From Juglans regia (Eukaryota > Streptophyta > Magnoliopsida > Fagales > Juglandaceae), in NCBI RefSeq assembly GCF_001411555.2, contig NC_049903.1, positions 25,804,270 through 25,868,269 on the forward strand: a stretch of 64,000 nt of DNA, in the 5' to 3' direction. Under the pieces are notes generated by a model that saw only the letters and a program-made list of their open reading frames with translations, did not search any database and had not been told where the DNA came from. Position numbers and translations under genes: made by a program. Every line of letters starts with the position of its first letter. Position 1 is the first letter of the stretch. Positions 45,878 through 57,050 of the stretch are shown here, one piece after another.

Positions 45878-47039
45878 AAATATCAGGGCGGGAAGAATGA
45901 GTGGGAGAAGAAGGCCAATGGCAAAGTCACCGCCGTTTTCAAGATGGACTTCCACTGCGAGGGCTGCGCCAAGAAAGTCGAGAAAGCTGCTCGCAGTCTC
46001 GAGGGTGTTCATGGAAATCACTTCTTTAAGCAACAAATTTTAATGCTGATTTCAAACAATGAATCGATTCCCATTAATTCGGCATCATTTTTTTCTTTTC
46101 CAATTCTTGTCATAAGCTTGTTGCTGAGAGCTTTGTTGTTGATGATCCATGAATATAGGTTTTGAAGAAGTGAAGGTAGATTGTGCGGCAAACAAATTGA
46201 CGGTAACGGGGAAAGAGAACCCAACGGTGATGAAGGAGATGCTGGAGAAGAAGACGAAGAAGATAGTGGAGCTCGTCTCTCAGCAGCCGAGGGAAGACGA
46301 CCGTGGGGATGAGAAGCCGGAGGAGAAGTCGGAGACGGAAGAAGAATATGAGAAGCCCAAAGAGGTACACACTCTAACCTTCTCTTTACAACCGTCCTCT
46401 CGATCGTAAACATATATGCACGATGTGGCGTTGCGATCTATGACTTCGCAGATCGCAAACAACGCGCACTTTTAGCCCTCGTGGTCGATGGATTAATTCG
46501 ATACCAGCAAGGGGAGTTTTGAGTTTAAATTTATTATTCAATCTGTATTGCAAACTAATTTATGAGTGATTTTTTATGAATCCAGAGTACGGTAGTTCTG
46601 AAGATCAGACTGCACTGTGACGGTTGCGTCAATGAACTAATGAAGATCGTGGGGAAGTTCAACGGCAAGACATCACCTTATTACCCCCCTCATTTTTCAT
46701 TTTAGTCCTCCTAAATTATCCAATATTTGTGATCAAATTGTTTTGTTTGGTTAGAATGAACCAATTTGGATGGGTGCGGGTGCAGGAGTTGAGAAGGTGG
46801 ATGTAGCTGCCGGCAAGGATCTGGTGACGGTGAAGGGCACCATGGACGTGAAGGAGCTGGCTGCCTACCTCAAAGAGAAGCTGAAGAGGAGCGTCGAGAT
46901 CGTTGCGCCCAAGAATCACGACGGTGGAGACGAGAGAGCAAATATATCCGATGGCGGTAAGAAAGAGAAAGATGATGATCATTTATGCTTGATGGAAGCT
47001 ATGGCATTACTGTGGATGCAGAAGATGGGATTGTACTAG
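45878..47039 (+). CDS. Heavy-metal-associated (HMA) two-domain protein, copy A
   Basis: Cytosolic or membrane-peripheral metal-binding protein of the plant HIPP/HPP family (Atx1-like HMA folds; metal delivery or detoxification, inferred). Exons 45878-46004, 46159-46364, 46586-46664 and 46786-47039; phases agree. The third intron uses a GC-AG donor (AACG|GCAAGA). HMA1: VTAVFKMDFHCEGCAKKVEK, with a CxxC metal site. HMA2: VVLKIRLHCDGCVNELMK, also CxxC. An acidic/lysine linker (DEKPEEKSETEEEYEKPKE) separates them. Both domains end with the expected LTVTGK and LVTVKGTMD strands. The 221 residues listed lack the start. HIPP genes often have a tiny first exon; ATGGATGTG before a GTCAGT donor at 45738-45746 would fit phase 0 but is unproven. 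The protein ends MQKMGLY with no CaaX box, so isoprenylation is not expected. Confidence 0.85.
46665..46785 (+). other. GC-AG intron in HMA copy A
   Basis: Reading frames on both sides join only if the intron starts GCAAGACATC and ends GGGTGCAG. The same site in copy B is AAAG|GCAAGATATC. GC donors are a minor class of U2 introns. Both copies share it, so it predates the duplication. Confidence 0.8.
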
Positions 47040-47392
47040 CTACTGTTACAAGTTTTATATTAGTGTATGGATGTTTGAGAAACTAGGTTTTATGGAGTTT
47101 ATGAACCTTTGTTTGTGTTTGAAAAGATCGAAGTTTTGAGAGAAGTTTTATTAAATATGTTTTAGAGTGACTGCGTATGAATAGATATGCTTTGATTTTG
47201 AATACGAATAATTCTATTTACCGTCCCACGCACCCTATGTCATATGTTTTAAATTTTTTTTTTATAATAAGTACGTGTATGTAAATAATGAGTAGAATTA
47301 TTTAATTAATTCAATAAAAATAAAATAAATAAAATTTAAAATATGATGTGAATTGTGAAATGCTTAATAGCATGAACATTAAGGGTGAATTT

Positions 47393-47552
47393 GAATAGAC
47401 AGTAGTACTAATAAGATGAGATTAGATATTTTGTTAAAAGTTAAATAAAATATTATTATAATATTATTTTTATTTAAAATTTAAAAAAATAATAATAATA
47501 AAATAAAATAAAATAAAATAAAATGAGATATTTAATGTATACAAACCCACCT
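47393..47552. mobile_element. MITE private to copy A
   Basis: GGGTGAATTTGAATAGACAG at the left; GGTGGGTTTGTATACAT inverted at the right; AATAAGATGAGATTAGAT and repeated AAAATAAAATA inside. Copy B reads continuously across this place (AACCTTAAAGCTGTATGAG near 55677), confirming insertion after duplication. Confidence 0.75.
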
Positions 47553-47848
47553 AAAAGATCTTGTTCAAACAACTCCTTCCACAAATTCCAAATGGCCATT
47601 GGCTCTACCATCTAGGGAACTGTGCCAAGTTGGGTTTTTTTTTTTTTTTCTACTTCAAGGTTTTTAATCGGAGAATTCGAAAAGTGATTGAAGGAGAAGT
47701 TTTTTTTATTTTTTTTTGGTCAAAAAACAAGTAGAAATACGGTATTCGTTGTAAGTTTGGAAGTGAAGACATTTTAGTATTGGCATTGGAAGAGTCCGGC
47801 GGACTATTTGCCACGTATGGGTGGATTTGGAGATCTTGGAATAATATA

Positions 47849-48409
47849 AGAGCATCATCGTTAATTTGGTTAAATTTATCTATTAAATTTAGTCAATATC
47901 ATACTTTTTTATATTTATATATTTCATTTAAATTCAACCCCCACATTGGATTATCCATTTACTTTCTATATAATAATAAAATATTATTAATTTAATAATT
48001 TTTTTATTTAATTTATTTTTATCACATTTTATATCTCTACCAATTAAATATTAATAATAATTATATTCTAATTAAATTAATATTAAAAAATTATATTTTC
48101 AAAAGTCATTTAATACTAATAAAAAAAATATTTGATTAAACTCATTTAAAATTTTATCTAAATTTTATAATTACAAATCAAATAGTATTTTTGCTTGGAG
48201 TGAGAAACTAATATTTTAATGTTTGTTTGGAGTGAGAAATTAGTATTTTAATATTTGGTGAATCAATTGTGGTTCTCCATATTTGGCCAACCACTGTAGC
48301 AAAAGTCTAAATTATTTTAGATTTGCCCAATTCGATGTGTGATATTTTTTACATTAATTATGTAAATTTTAGCCAACTTCCTCATTTGGCCAACCAATGA
48401 GGATGCTCT
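47849..48409. mobile_element. GAGCATC-type MITE private to copy A
   Basis: Ends AGAGCATCATCGTTAATTTG and, inverted, AGAGCATCCTCATTGGTTGG. Copy B lacks it (CCATAAAATAATGAAGTTGC near 56170). The interior is AT-rich and contains a local tandem duplication of a TTTGGAGTGAGAAACTAATA-type unit near 48195-48255. Confidence 0.75.
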
Positions 48410-48838
48410 AGAGTTGTCGCTGGCGATGAGAGGTTTGTTGAGAATGGATTATTTGGATTTGTTGTATTTTAGATTGTGATGTTTAAAAAAAAAAAGTTAT
48501 TTTATATTTTATTTTGATGATTGGATTTGAATTTTATGATTATATGTAACTTCCAAGTGTTCGGTTGTAACCATGATATTCTTCTAAAGTGTAGGCTATC
48601 AATAAAATTGGGATACATTCCCCTTCCTAAAAAAAGTCTAAGCTAAAATTAAAATTTATCTAAAATTACATATTTTGTTTAAAATCAAAACTATTCAATA
48701 TATAACCCCACATTATATTATCGATATATTAGACAAAATATTAATATAATATTATATTTTTAATAATAATATTTTTTCATATTCTGTAACTACACTAATT
48801 ATATATTAATTAATAATTAGAGATAGCAATATTAATAA

Positions 48839-50019
48839 CCATCAGGGTCATATGAGCCTTAAAAGTCTATAAGTGTTCCAATGGGTTTTCTGACCCGTTA
48901 TACGCTTCCATTTGAGGGATTTTGAACTTTAGAGGTATATGTACTGCCATAATCTCAGCGCTATATGGCAGTTCCGTGCTGGTGAGAAGTTGATCTACCG
49001 TAGAGGGTTGGCCTATCTGCTTAGCTACTTCTATCTGGATCTGCATGTTGACCTTACGTCTTTCTTCATCTACAGTGGTCGCGTTGGGAGGGGGATGGAC
49101 CTCATAGTGATGACTCTGTTGATCTGCCTCTAGTCCTACAACGCCCCTTCTCAAGACAACATTTTCTTGCCGAAGGGTCTCCAACTCCTCCATGAGTTTT
49201 CGTATTGCTTCACTTTGTTCATTGAGTCTTCCTTCCATTACTTCAGACTGTGTTGTTTCATGTTGCGAATTCTGAGAGCGTGTTGTAGCCAGCATACGAA
49301 AGACACGTTAGTTATGGGACAACGGGTATCCCATATACGGCGTCACTGTTAACATCGTGTTTCGCGAGTCTGAGCAACTCTACGCTGGCAATGCTCAAGT
49401 GGTCACCTACACAGTAATAAGGGGGGACCTCGGGGTCCGTTGTTCCTCCGATACTTAAGTTAGCTATGGTATAGAAGATGAAGATGAGTAATATTAAAGA
49501 TGGGAGTGTAAGATAACCTACTTGTTTGCTGCAGGTAGTGTTTATTTATACTTGCCGACCTGGTCTCCATGGTAATGGAGTGTTGTATAGTAGGAGATAA
49601 TATGTTCGTGTTGTTTACTCGCCGAGCTATCTTTGTGCCGTCAGCTCGTTGAGCTCTGAAGTGCTCAGGTTCTTTGTGTGTAGCCCAGGCTTTGGGTCGC
49701 ATTGAATGTAGCACACCTTCTGTTCTAGGCCGTATTGAATGCGACGTGTTTTCTGCCCTGAGTTCCTCCTATCTCATTAATATCTAGTGTGAACCGCCTT
49801 ATATTTTCCCAACTCGCATTGAATGTGATATTCTTTCTTCCTTAAGCTTCTCATGTATCCTCTGACTTGGCTCCTGACATAAGGATGGTCCGACCTGGGT
49901 CTTATACCCAGGTTTTGACGTAAGACTTTTTAATCTGTTTGACCCAGCCCAAACCTTATATCTGTGCTTTAAACTATGCCTTGTTTTTAGCCCGTCCCAA
50001 GGGATTTACTCCCTTCACA
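48839..50019 (-). mobile_element. Gypsy fragment: 5' LTR and gag N-terminus
   Basis: LTR 49347-50019 (on the minus strand begins TGTGAAGGGAGTAAATCCC, ends CACGATGTTAACA) with a TATA box AAGTATAAATAAACAC near 49545. A primer-site-like GTGACGCCGTATATGGGATA follows. Gag (48867-49295) reads MLATTRSQNSQHETTQSEV, a coiled-coil-like LMEELETLRQENVVLRRGVV, then PLKFKIPQMEAYNGSENPLE, a stop and TFKAHMT. The element is truncated at 48838, exactly where homology to copy B ends. It is related to the LTR at 22596-23097. Confidence 0.75.
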
Positions 50020-52137
50020 CTCAATTTCTGTCTATGTTGTAGATTGTATTGCATTTGACTATTTGATGTATGCCTTCCTAGTACTTAAACTTATGGGCCA
50101 TTTTTATTATCAATATGGCTTTGCTCTGAAATGTTTTTAGAAACCCTATAAACGTAGCACAAGGTATAATGCATACCAAACCTGAGTTAATAATCTTTTT
50201 AAGGTTGCTTTAGGAATAAGCTAGCAAATGATTTTATCAATTTATAAGCTATTTGATACAGAAATGTGCTTTCAATTAAGGATCTGAATACAGAGAAAGG
50301 CTTCTTGCGATAGATTTCCCCGATTACTATTAATATTTCCCGAGAGTACCACAACTAATGGAAGGGTCCTTATCTCATTCCAACTTGGTGCATTCATCCC
50401 AGGATACCCAATCCAACCCGTACGTGGTTGTCCACTATCCTCACATGGTACACTTTGACCAATCATATGCATGGCATGGGCACTTATCTTATGTGGAATT
50501 TTTTTTTTGGCTTATCAAATATATTTGCCTTACTAGAACTTGTAAATGTTTTGAACTGTTTGATTTGCTATTATATTTTCTTTAATAATTTTTGTTCTTA
50601 TTAGTTCTTTTACCTTAACTGAACAAACTTATTTGTGGCGATTTATCACTCGTAAATTTATTAGAAGGATATTTTCACACACTAATTTGTTGTGCTTATA
50701 AGTGCTTTCACATGATTTGAATTGAAAATACATTATGATCTGAGTATTTGTTCTTTGCCCAACAATTGGGAAGTGGTTGATTTGGGCTAAATATCAAACC
50801 TATGATCGTAAATGAACTTAAATCTGAAATTATTTGGCTAGGCAACGAGAAATCATGAAATGTTTTTCTGTCATATTGGCATACGACTAAACAAAAGCCT
50901 CATGCCCAAATCATTCTTTCACCCTGCTCCACCAGATATATCCTCTAAATCATTGACAATTTATAAGTTGTTCACTGCTAGCTGTGACATTAATGTTGGC
51001 CTCTTCTCTGTACATTGAATAGTAACTTGTTTGCTTTTATATTTTAATGGGTTTCATAATATTTCTAATCGAATTTTAAAGCTTCACGTATAATTAGTGA
51101 AATAGTTGTTCAGAATAATCCGTTCAAGTTGATCGCTTCTTATTTTGTAGTTTTTTTTTTTATATTTCTTTTTTCATATTTTTTTAATATATTTAAATAT
51201 TTTGCAAAAAAAATATCTCAATATACTTAAAATCACTTATTTAATCACTAAAAAAAATAAAATAAAAATTATCAAGCGGTCAAATTGAGCGGTACAACTT
51301 AAGAGGTAAAGTAGTTTTTTCTTTAGTGAAACTCAACAATTGTAGTGTTTGGTACTCATGTCAATATCATACTATTTGCAGGAATATCGGCCTTCAAGTT
51401 ATATGGTGGAATCGGTGAGTCCTTGCACCCAAACGCCTCCCAAGCAAATCCTTTCTTGTACATTATAAGTTTAGGATTCTTTATAAAAGTTTCCCTTTGC
51501 TTACTTTTTTTTTTTTTTCACTTATTAAGAAGCAATTGCATTGATAAAGATAGACATAACCCAAGTAAATCTGAGGTATACATATGAATATACTAAATTA
51601 ATTAAGAACTAGTAAGAAATTGTTATAAGGAAATCGTGGAAACTAATACCATACATTTTAACTCTAAAATAATGGTCTACCTTCCAAAAGAAACTTCTAG
51701 AAGTTTCCCTTTGCTTACTTGGTCAAAGTATGTTTTCTTTCTTTATTTCTCCACCATAATTGGTCTCATGAAGAAAACTGTTTTGTTGTATGCGCTCTCA
51801 AAATTGTGGCTGATAATACATACTCAAGTGATAAGAATTTCATTGAAAGGTGCATTATATTCCAAACACGTCTTTTATAAAAATATTAATCAGTATTGCT
51901 TAGGTGTGAGAAAAGGTTCCTACTTGCCTAGTTGCCTCGTATGGTCTATTTGGGGGGCAAATGAATGATATAAGCTTTTCAGGACCAAAAATAAACGATA
52001 GCTTCTACAGACTTTAATTAACTTAATTTTCATGATTATGTTGTTGCATCATAATGACCTTTTTGGGTGTGAGTTGGGAAGTTCAAGTAATTTATGTATT
52101 CTGTTTTTGTGTATTTTTTTTTTAATTTTGTGAAAAA
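50020..52137. other. Spacer between the duplicated copies, unassigned
   Basis: AT-rich DNA with no recognisable gene. A splice-like segment near 51383-51412 (TTTGCAG before GAATATCGGCC, ending GTGGAATCG before GTGAGTCC) could be a captured exon, but it is short and isolated. TTGTGGCGATTTATCACTCG near 50634 resembles CACTA subterminal repeats. Confidence 0.35.
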
Positions 52138-52470
52138 CCTTTTCCAGCGAGTAAAATTTGCAGGAAATATTTTTTTCCTCCTTTAAACTTATTGCGCCGA
52201 TAAAAACTCGCTGCAAAAGCTCTATTTCGGTGAAAATTACCCACTGGTAATACTTAATGGCGACAATAATTCAAAATCATTGGAGAAATGTTAGGTCATT
52301 TGCGGCGATTTATTGAGTATTTGCGATGAAAGTTTTCGTTGCTATTGAATTTTCTCAATAATTTAGTGGTAAACAGATCACACCATTTTCGGCGAGTTTT
52401 ATTCTTATTGCAATGACTATATGTCACCGGGAAAATAATTTTTCTTGACGAATTTTGCCTACCACTGGTT
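52138..52470. repeat. Remnant of CACTA subterminal repeats
   Basis: Repeated degenerate motifs such as TTCCAGCGAG, TTGCGCCGATAAAAACTCGC, TTTGCGGCGATTTATTG and TTCGGCGAGTTTT, the same vocabulary as the arrays at the ends of the 56.5-63.2 kb CACTA element. No CACTA terminus remains. Confidence 0.55.
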
Positions 52471-53040
52471 CAACTTATAATTAAATAAACAATTGTGATG
52501 AGCGTTTGGCACAATAAAAATAAAAAAATTGGTATGGGCAATTCTTTGACTTTTTATGGTGAAGTGTAAATTGAATAATGAAAAATGCTACTCTTTCCCT
52601 TGGTAACTCCGGCTGATTTTATTTTTATTTTTATTTAGTGATTAAATAAGTATTTTTTAATAAAGTTATAATTTTTTTATATAAAAAATATTTAAAAGTG
52701 TTAAAAAAATACATGTTAAAAAAATAAAAACAAATAAATAAACTAGCAGGAGCCGCTGGAATAATTGGATTTTGTTATGCTGTATGCAACCAGGCCCCAG
52801 GGCAAGTCTCTCACTTTTTATGGCATAGTGCATCTTGGACGATGGAATAAGATTTTATATACTGTAACTTGGGCAATTATTGCATTCTTTTTTCTTTCAC
52901 ATTCATTCAGTTTCTAACTTTCCTTCATAAATAAGTAAAGAGTCAAGAGTCAACTGCTAAATCGGCCACAGACAGACATCTCGGAGGACATGACCCCATA
53001 AAACCCAAAACATGACCGACCGCCAGCAGTTAATCCAAGG

Positions 53041-53850
53041 GTAAGACAGTAATTTGAACCATCAAATAAACTGTACTATTCCCAGGTCGGTAGAGGCTTT
53101 TACTATTGGATGATTGCTTTTAAGAATTAGATTCGCCAGGCCAGGCTCATGGTTAATAACTTAATTAGTATTGGTATTGGGTTCATTAAGGAGTTGTTTG
53201 GATTCAAGATTAGTTGAGATAGGTTAAGATAGTTTATGAATAATAAAATAAAAGTTGAATTACTTATTATATTTTGTATAGAAATTTAAGAAAGTTATTT
53301 TGAAATTTAAAAAAGTTAAATTATTTATTATATTTTGTGTGAGAATTTGTAATGATAAGATGAGATGAGTTAAGGTAAGTTGAGATGGATTACGAATACA
53401 AACGAGGAAGTCTAGTCAAATATAAAATATAATGAATTTTATAAAAAAAAATTATATTAGATTAGTTAAAGAGATAAATGTAAAATTTTGAATTACAATA
53501 AATAGATAAGTTTTTTTAAATTTAAAGGATTATTATTTACTCATCGAATTTATTTTTTATTCACTTTTAATTTTTAATAATTTTTTTTATTTAAATTTAA
53601 TATTTAATCGTCTTGTAATAATAATGTAAGAATTAAATTAAATTATTAATTAATATATAATTATTATAATTATAAAATATGAAAAATAAAATAAAATATT
53701 ATTATTAAAAAATAATATTATATTATTATTTTGATAAATTTAATAATTAATGGAAGGGGAAGATATGGATCAAGACTGACTAGATATATTAAAAGGTATA
53801 CTTTTCATCAAAATTATCTATCTGTGTATATTCAACACAATATTCCACAT
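53041..53850. other. Upstream region of HMA copy B with a MITE
   Basis: Contains a MITE at about 53195-53402 (GGAGTTGTTTGGATTCAAG at the left, CCTCGTTTGTATTCGTAATC inverted at the right, GATAAGATGAGATGAG inside) and AT-rich DNA. This is the stretch missing from copy A. It presumably includes the native promoter, but no TATA box could be assigned with confidence. Confidence 0.5.
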
Positions 53851-54175
53851 CTGCTGACCATGATGTCATTCTTCCATCTAAGACGGTCAAAGCTTCACGC
53901 CCACGTCTCTGACTCGGTCGACCGGTCGCTAATCCAATTCCCATTATAAATTAACCTAATAATATACACGATTCAAAACTTTGCCTTCTAATCTTCAAAG
54001 TTCCAAACAATCCTTCCAGCAAATCTCTAAGCCGATGGATATGGTCAGTCTCAAGTCTCTCTAGCTTCAGCTCTTCGATTATCCCCGTCTAACATACGTT
54101 CCGTATGATTAACTTGCGTTGTTCTTTGTTTTTGTTTTTCTTCCTTTTTTCTCTTTTTGTTTCTGTGGGAAGCAG

Positions 54176-55342
54176 AAATATCAGGGCGGGAAGAATGAGT
54201 GGGAAAAGAAGGCCAATGGCAAAGTCACCGCCGTTTTCGAGATGGACTGCCAGAGCTGCGCTAAGAAAGTCAAGGAAGCCGCTTTCAGTCTCAAGGGTAT
54301 TCATGGAAATCACTTCTTTAAGCAACAAATTTTAATGCTGATTTGAAATAATGAATCGATTCCCATTAATTCGGCATCAGTTTTTGTTCCTGAGAGCTTT
54401 GTTGTTGATAATCCATGAATATAGGTTTTGAAGATGTGAAGCTAGATTGTGCGGCAAACAGATTGACGGTAACGGGGAAAGAGGACCCAACGGTGATGAA
54501 GGAGATGCTGGAGAAGAAGGCGAAGAAGATAGTGCAGCTCGTCTCTTCGCAGCCGAGGGAAGACGACCGTGGGGATGAGAAGCCGGAGGAGAAGTCGGAG
54601 ACGGAAGAAGAATATGAGAAGCCCAAAGAGGTACACACTCTAACCTGGTCTTTACGACCGTCCTCTCGATCGTAAACATGCATATATGCACGATGCGGCG
54701 TTGCCATCTATGACTTCGCAGATCGCACACAGCGCGAACTTTTAGCCATCGTGATCGATCAGGAGGTTATCTAGAAAGATGAATTAATTCGGTACCAGCA
54801 AGGGGAGTTTTGAGTTCAAATTTATTATTCAATCTGTATTGCGAACTAATTTATGAGTGATTTTTTATGAATCCAGATCAGTACGGTAGTTCTGAAGATC
54901 AGACTGCACTGTAACGGTTGCGTCAATGAACTAAAGAAGATCGTCGGGAAGTTCAAAGGCAAGATATCACCTAACCCCCCTCATTTTGCATTTTAGTCCT
55001 CCTTAATTACCCAATCTTTGTAATCAAATTGTTTCGTTTGGTTAGAATGATCTAATTTGGATGGGTGCGGGTGCAGGAGTTGAGAAGGTGGATGTAGCCG
55101 CCGGCAAGGATCTGGTGACGGTGAAGGGCACCATGGACGTGAAGGAGCTGGCTGCCTACCTCAAAGAGAAGCTGAAGAGGAGCGTCGAGATCGTTGCGCC
55201 CAAGAATCACGCAGGCGGAAATGAGAGAGCATATATATCCGATGGTGATAAGAAAGACAAAGATGACGGTCGTTTTTGCGTGACGGAAGTTGTGGCATTA
55301 CTAGAGTTGATGCAGAAGAAGGGGTTGCTGTACTACTACTAG
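54176..55342 (+). CDS. Heavy-metal-associated (HMA) two-domain protein, copy B
   Basis: Paralogue of the gene at 45878. Exons 54176-54296, 54425-54630, 54877-54958 and 55077-55342; phases and the GC-AG third intron are as in copy A. HMA1 is altered: FEMDCQSCAKKVKEAAFSLK, where a 6-base deletion removes two residues before the first cysteine and EG becomes QS inside the CxxC loop. HMA2 keeps LKIRLHCNGCVNELKK. The linker is identical in its acidic half. The tail diverges from copy A and ends LMQKKGLLYYY, again with no CaaX box. The start exon is unresolved; ATGGATATG before GTCAGT at 54034-54042 would fit. No stop or frameshift, so it is potentially functional (224 residues plus the start exon). 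Confidence 0.85.
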
Positions 55343-55802
55343 CTGTTACAAGTTTTATATTAATGTATGGATGTTTGGGATACGAGGTTTTATGGAGTTT
55401 ATTCACCTTTGTTTGTGTTTGAAAAGATCAAAGTTTTGAGAGATGTTTTATTAAATATGTTTTGAGTGACTGTGTATGAATACATATGTTTTGATTTAAA
55501 TACGAATAATTCTATTTACCGTCTCACGCACCCTTTGTCATATGTTTTTTATTTTTTATTTTTTTATAATAAGTACGTGTGTATAAATAATGAGTAGAAT
55601 TACTTCATTAATTTAATAAGAATAAAATAAATAAAATTTAAAATATGATGTGAATTGTAAAATGCTTAATAGCATGAACCTTAAAGCTGTATGAGATTAT
55701 GTTCAAGCAACTCCTTCCACAGCCGCCATTGACTCTCTAACATCTCGGGATGTGTGCTTTTTTCTTTCTACTCCAGATTTTTTAATTGGAGAATTCGGAA
55801 AA

Positions 55803-56032
55803 GAGAATGTTATATAACGTCTCCATCTTTCTTACATCATATTTTTTAAAAATTTTAAAATTTTAATTTTTTTAAATTTTTTTTAAGTTTATTTTTTTTA
55901 AATTAATTCAATTCTTCTATTTATTATTCATATATTAAATTTTTAATAAAAAAATAAAAATTAAAAAAATTATATAATATATAAAAATTATATAAATAAT
56001 AAGAAATTATGTAAATATTTTTTTCAAAAAAT
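55803..56032. mobile_element. Insert private to copy B
   Basis: Copy A reads GAGAATTCGAAAAGTGATTGAAGG without a gap, whereas copy B has about 230 bp of AT-rich sequence between GAATTCGGAAAAG and ATGATTGAAGG. Low-complexity TTTTAAAATTTTAA inside; its ends are not clear enough to assign a family. Confidence 0.5.
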
Positions 56033-56269
56033 GATTGAAGGAGAATTTTCTGTTTTCAAAAAACGAATACGCTATTCGTTGTAAGTTTAAAAAAAGTTTT
56101 GGCATTGGCAGAGTCCGGCTGATTATTTGCCACGTATGGGTGCCAATGGGATTTCGAGATATTGGGATCCATAAAATAATGAAGTTGCCGCTGGCGTTGA
56201 GAGGTTCGTTGAGAATGGATTATTTGGGTTTGTCGTATTTAGATTGTGATTTTTTTTGGTTTTTTAAAA

Positions 56270-56459
56270 AAAGAGTTCGTTTGGTTTTTAATTACTCTCA
56301 ATTTATTTTAATTTATTATTATAATTTTTTTAAATTTTAAAATAAAATATAATAAATAATTTAACTTTTTAAATTTTAAAATAATAATAATATTAAAAAA
56401 TAATATTTTGATAATATTTTATCATTTCAACTCAACTCAGTTTAACATCCAAATGCAGT
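56270..56459. mobile_element. MITE private to copy B
   Basis: GAGTTCGTTTGGTTTTTAAT at the left and CTGCATTTGGATGTTAAACT inverted at the right, with CTCAACTCAGTT and AATAATAATATT runs inside. It is absent at the matching place in copy A (48480-48510). Confidence 0.65.
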
Positions 56460-56533
56460 TTTATTATATATTTTATTTTGATGATTGGATTTGGTTTTTA
56501 TGATTATATGTAATTTCAAATGTCCGGTTATAT

Positions 56534-57050
56534 CACTACAAGAAATAGGGTCTTTTCTGGCGCTTAAATTCGTTTCAAATAACCCCAAAAATCGCTGCAA
56601 ATACTTATTTGCAGCGATTTATGTTGCGCCAGACTTTCGTCGCAATTATAGAGCCTTTTAAAAGATTAGCCAGCGAAATACAAAATTCGTCGCCAAAAAT
56701 TTTTATTTACAGCGATTTTTTTCGCTGCAAATATTATTAATTTCGCCGCAAATAACGTTGGGATTTCAGGCTCGTTTCGCTGCTAAAAAGTATTTGCAGC
56801 ATTTTCTATCGTCGTGAATACACAAAATCTCGCCGAAAATATCTTGATATTATTTGCAGCGTGTTCAAAATCGTCGTGAATAATATTTTTGCAGCGGTTA
56901 AAATCGTCGCAAATAAGTCTGTCTTTTTTGCAGCGAGTAAGTGTCACTGTAAAATATTATTTGCGGCGAAATAAAGTCGCCGCAAATATATTTACATGAC
57001 GAAAAAATTATTTCCGGCGAAATATACTCGCCGGAAATGATTTCTGGTAA
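56534..57050. repeat. Left subterminal repeat array of CACTA
   Basis: More than a dozen diverged copies of TTTGCAGCGATTTT, TCGCCGCAAATAA and relatives in both orientations. In CACTA elements such short subterminal repeats bind the transposase. Confidence 0.8.

Larger units (their letters stand above)
36535..48838 (+). repeat. Copy A of a large direct duplication
   Basis: Blocks collinear with copy B (52534-63488): 36546-36936 vs 52538-52858; 40294-40488 vs 52860-53040; 45535-47390 vs 53848-55680; 47560-47848 vs 55688-56175; 48410-48565 vs 56180-56525; 48600-48838 vs 63225-63488. Shared strings include CGGCCACAGACAGACATCTC, TGCTGTATGCAACNAGG and CTATTCGTTGTAAGTTT. The HMA gene and its flanks are thus duplicated in the same orientation with a spacer of about 3.7 kb. 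Confidence 0.9.

Noticed and set aside
46018..46413. Minus-strand frames of 86-131 codons antisense to HMA exon 3, and their twins at 54366-54730
   Set aside because: They mirror the codon-biased sense exon (GAG/AAG linker gives L/S-rich antisense); no splice or start support.
51383..51412. Possible 30-36 nt exon between TTTGCAG and GTGAGTCC
   Set aside because: Too short and isolated to support; no neighbouring phase-compatible exon was found.
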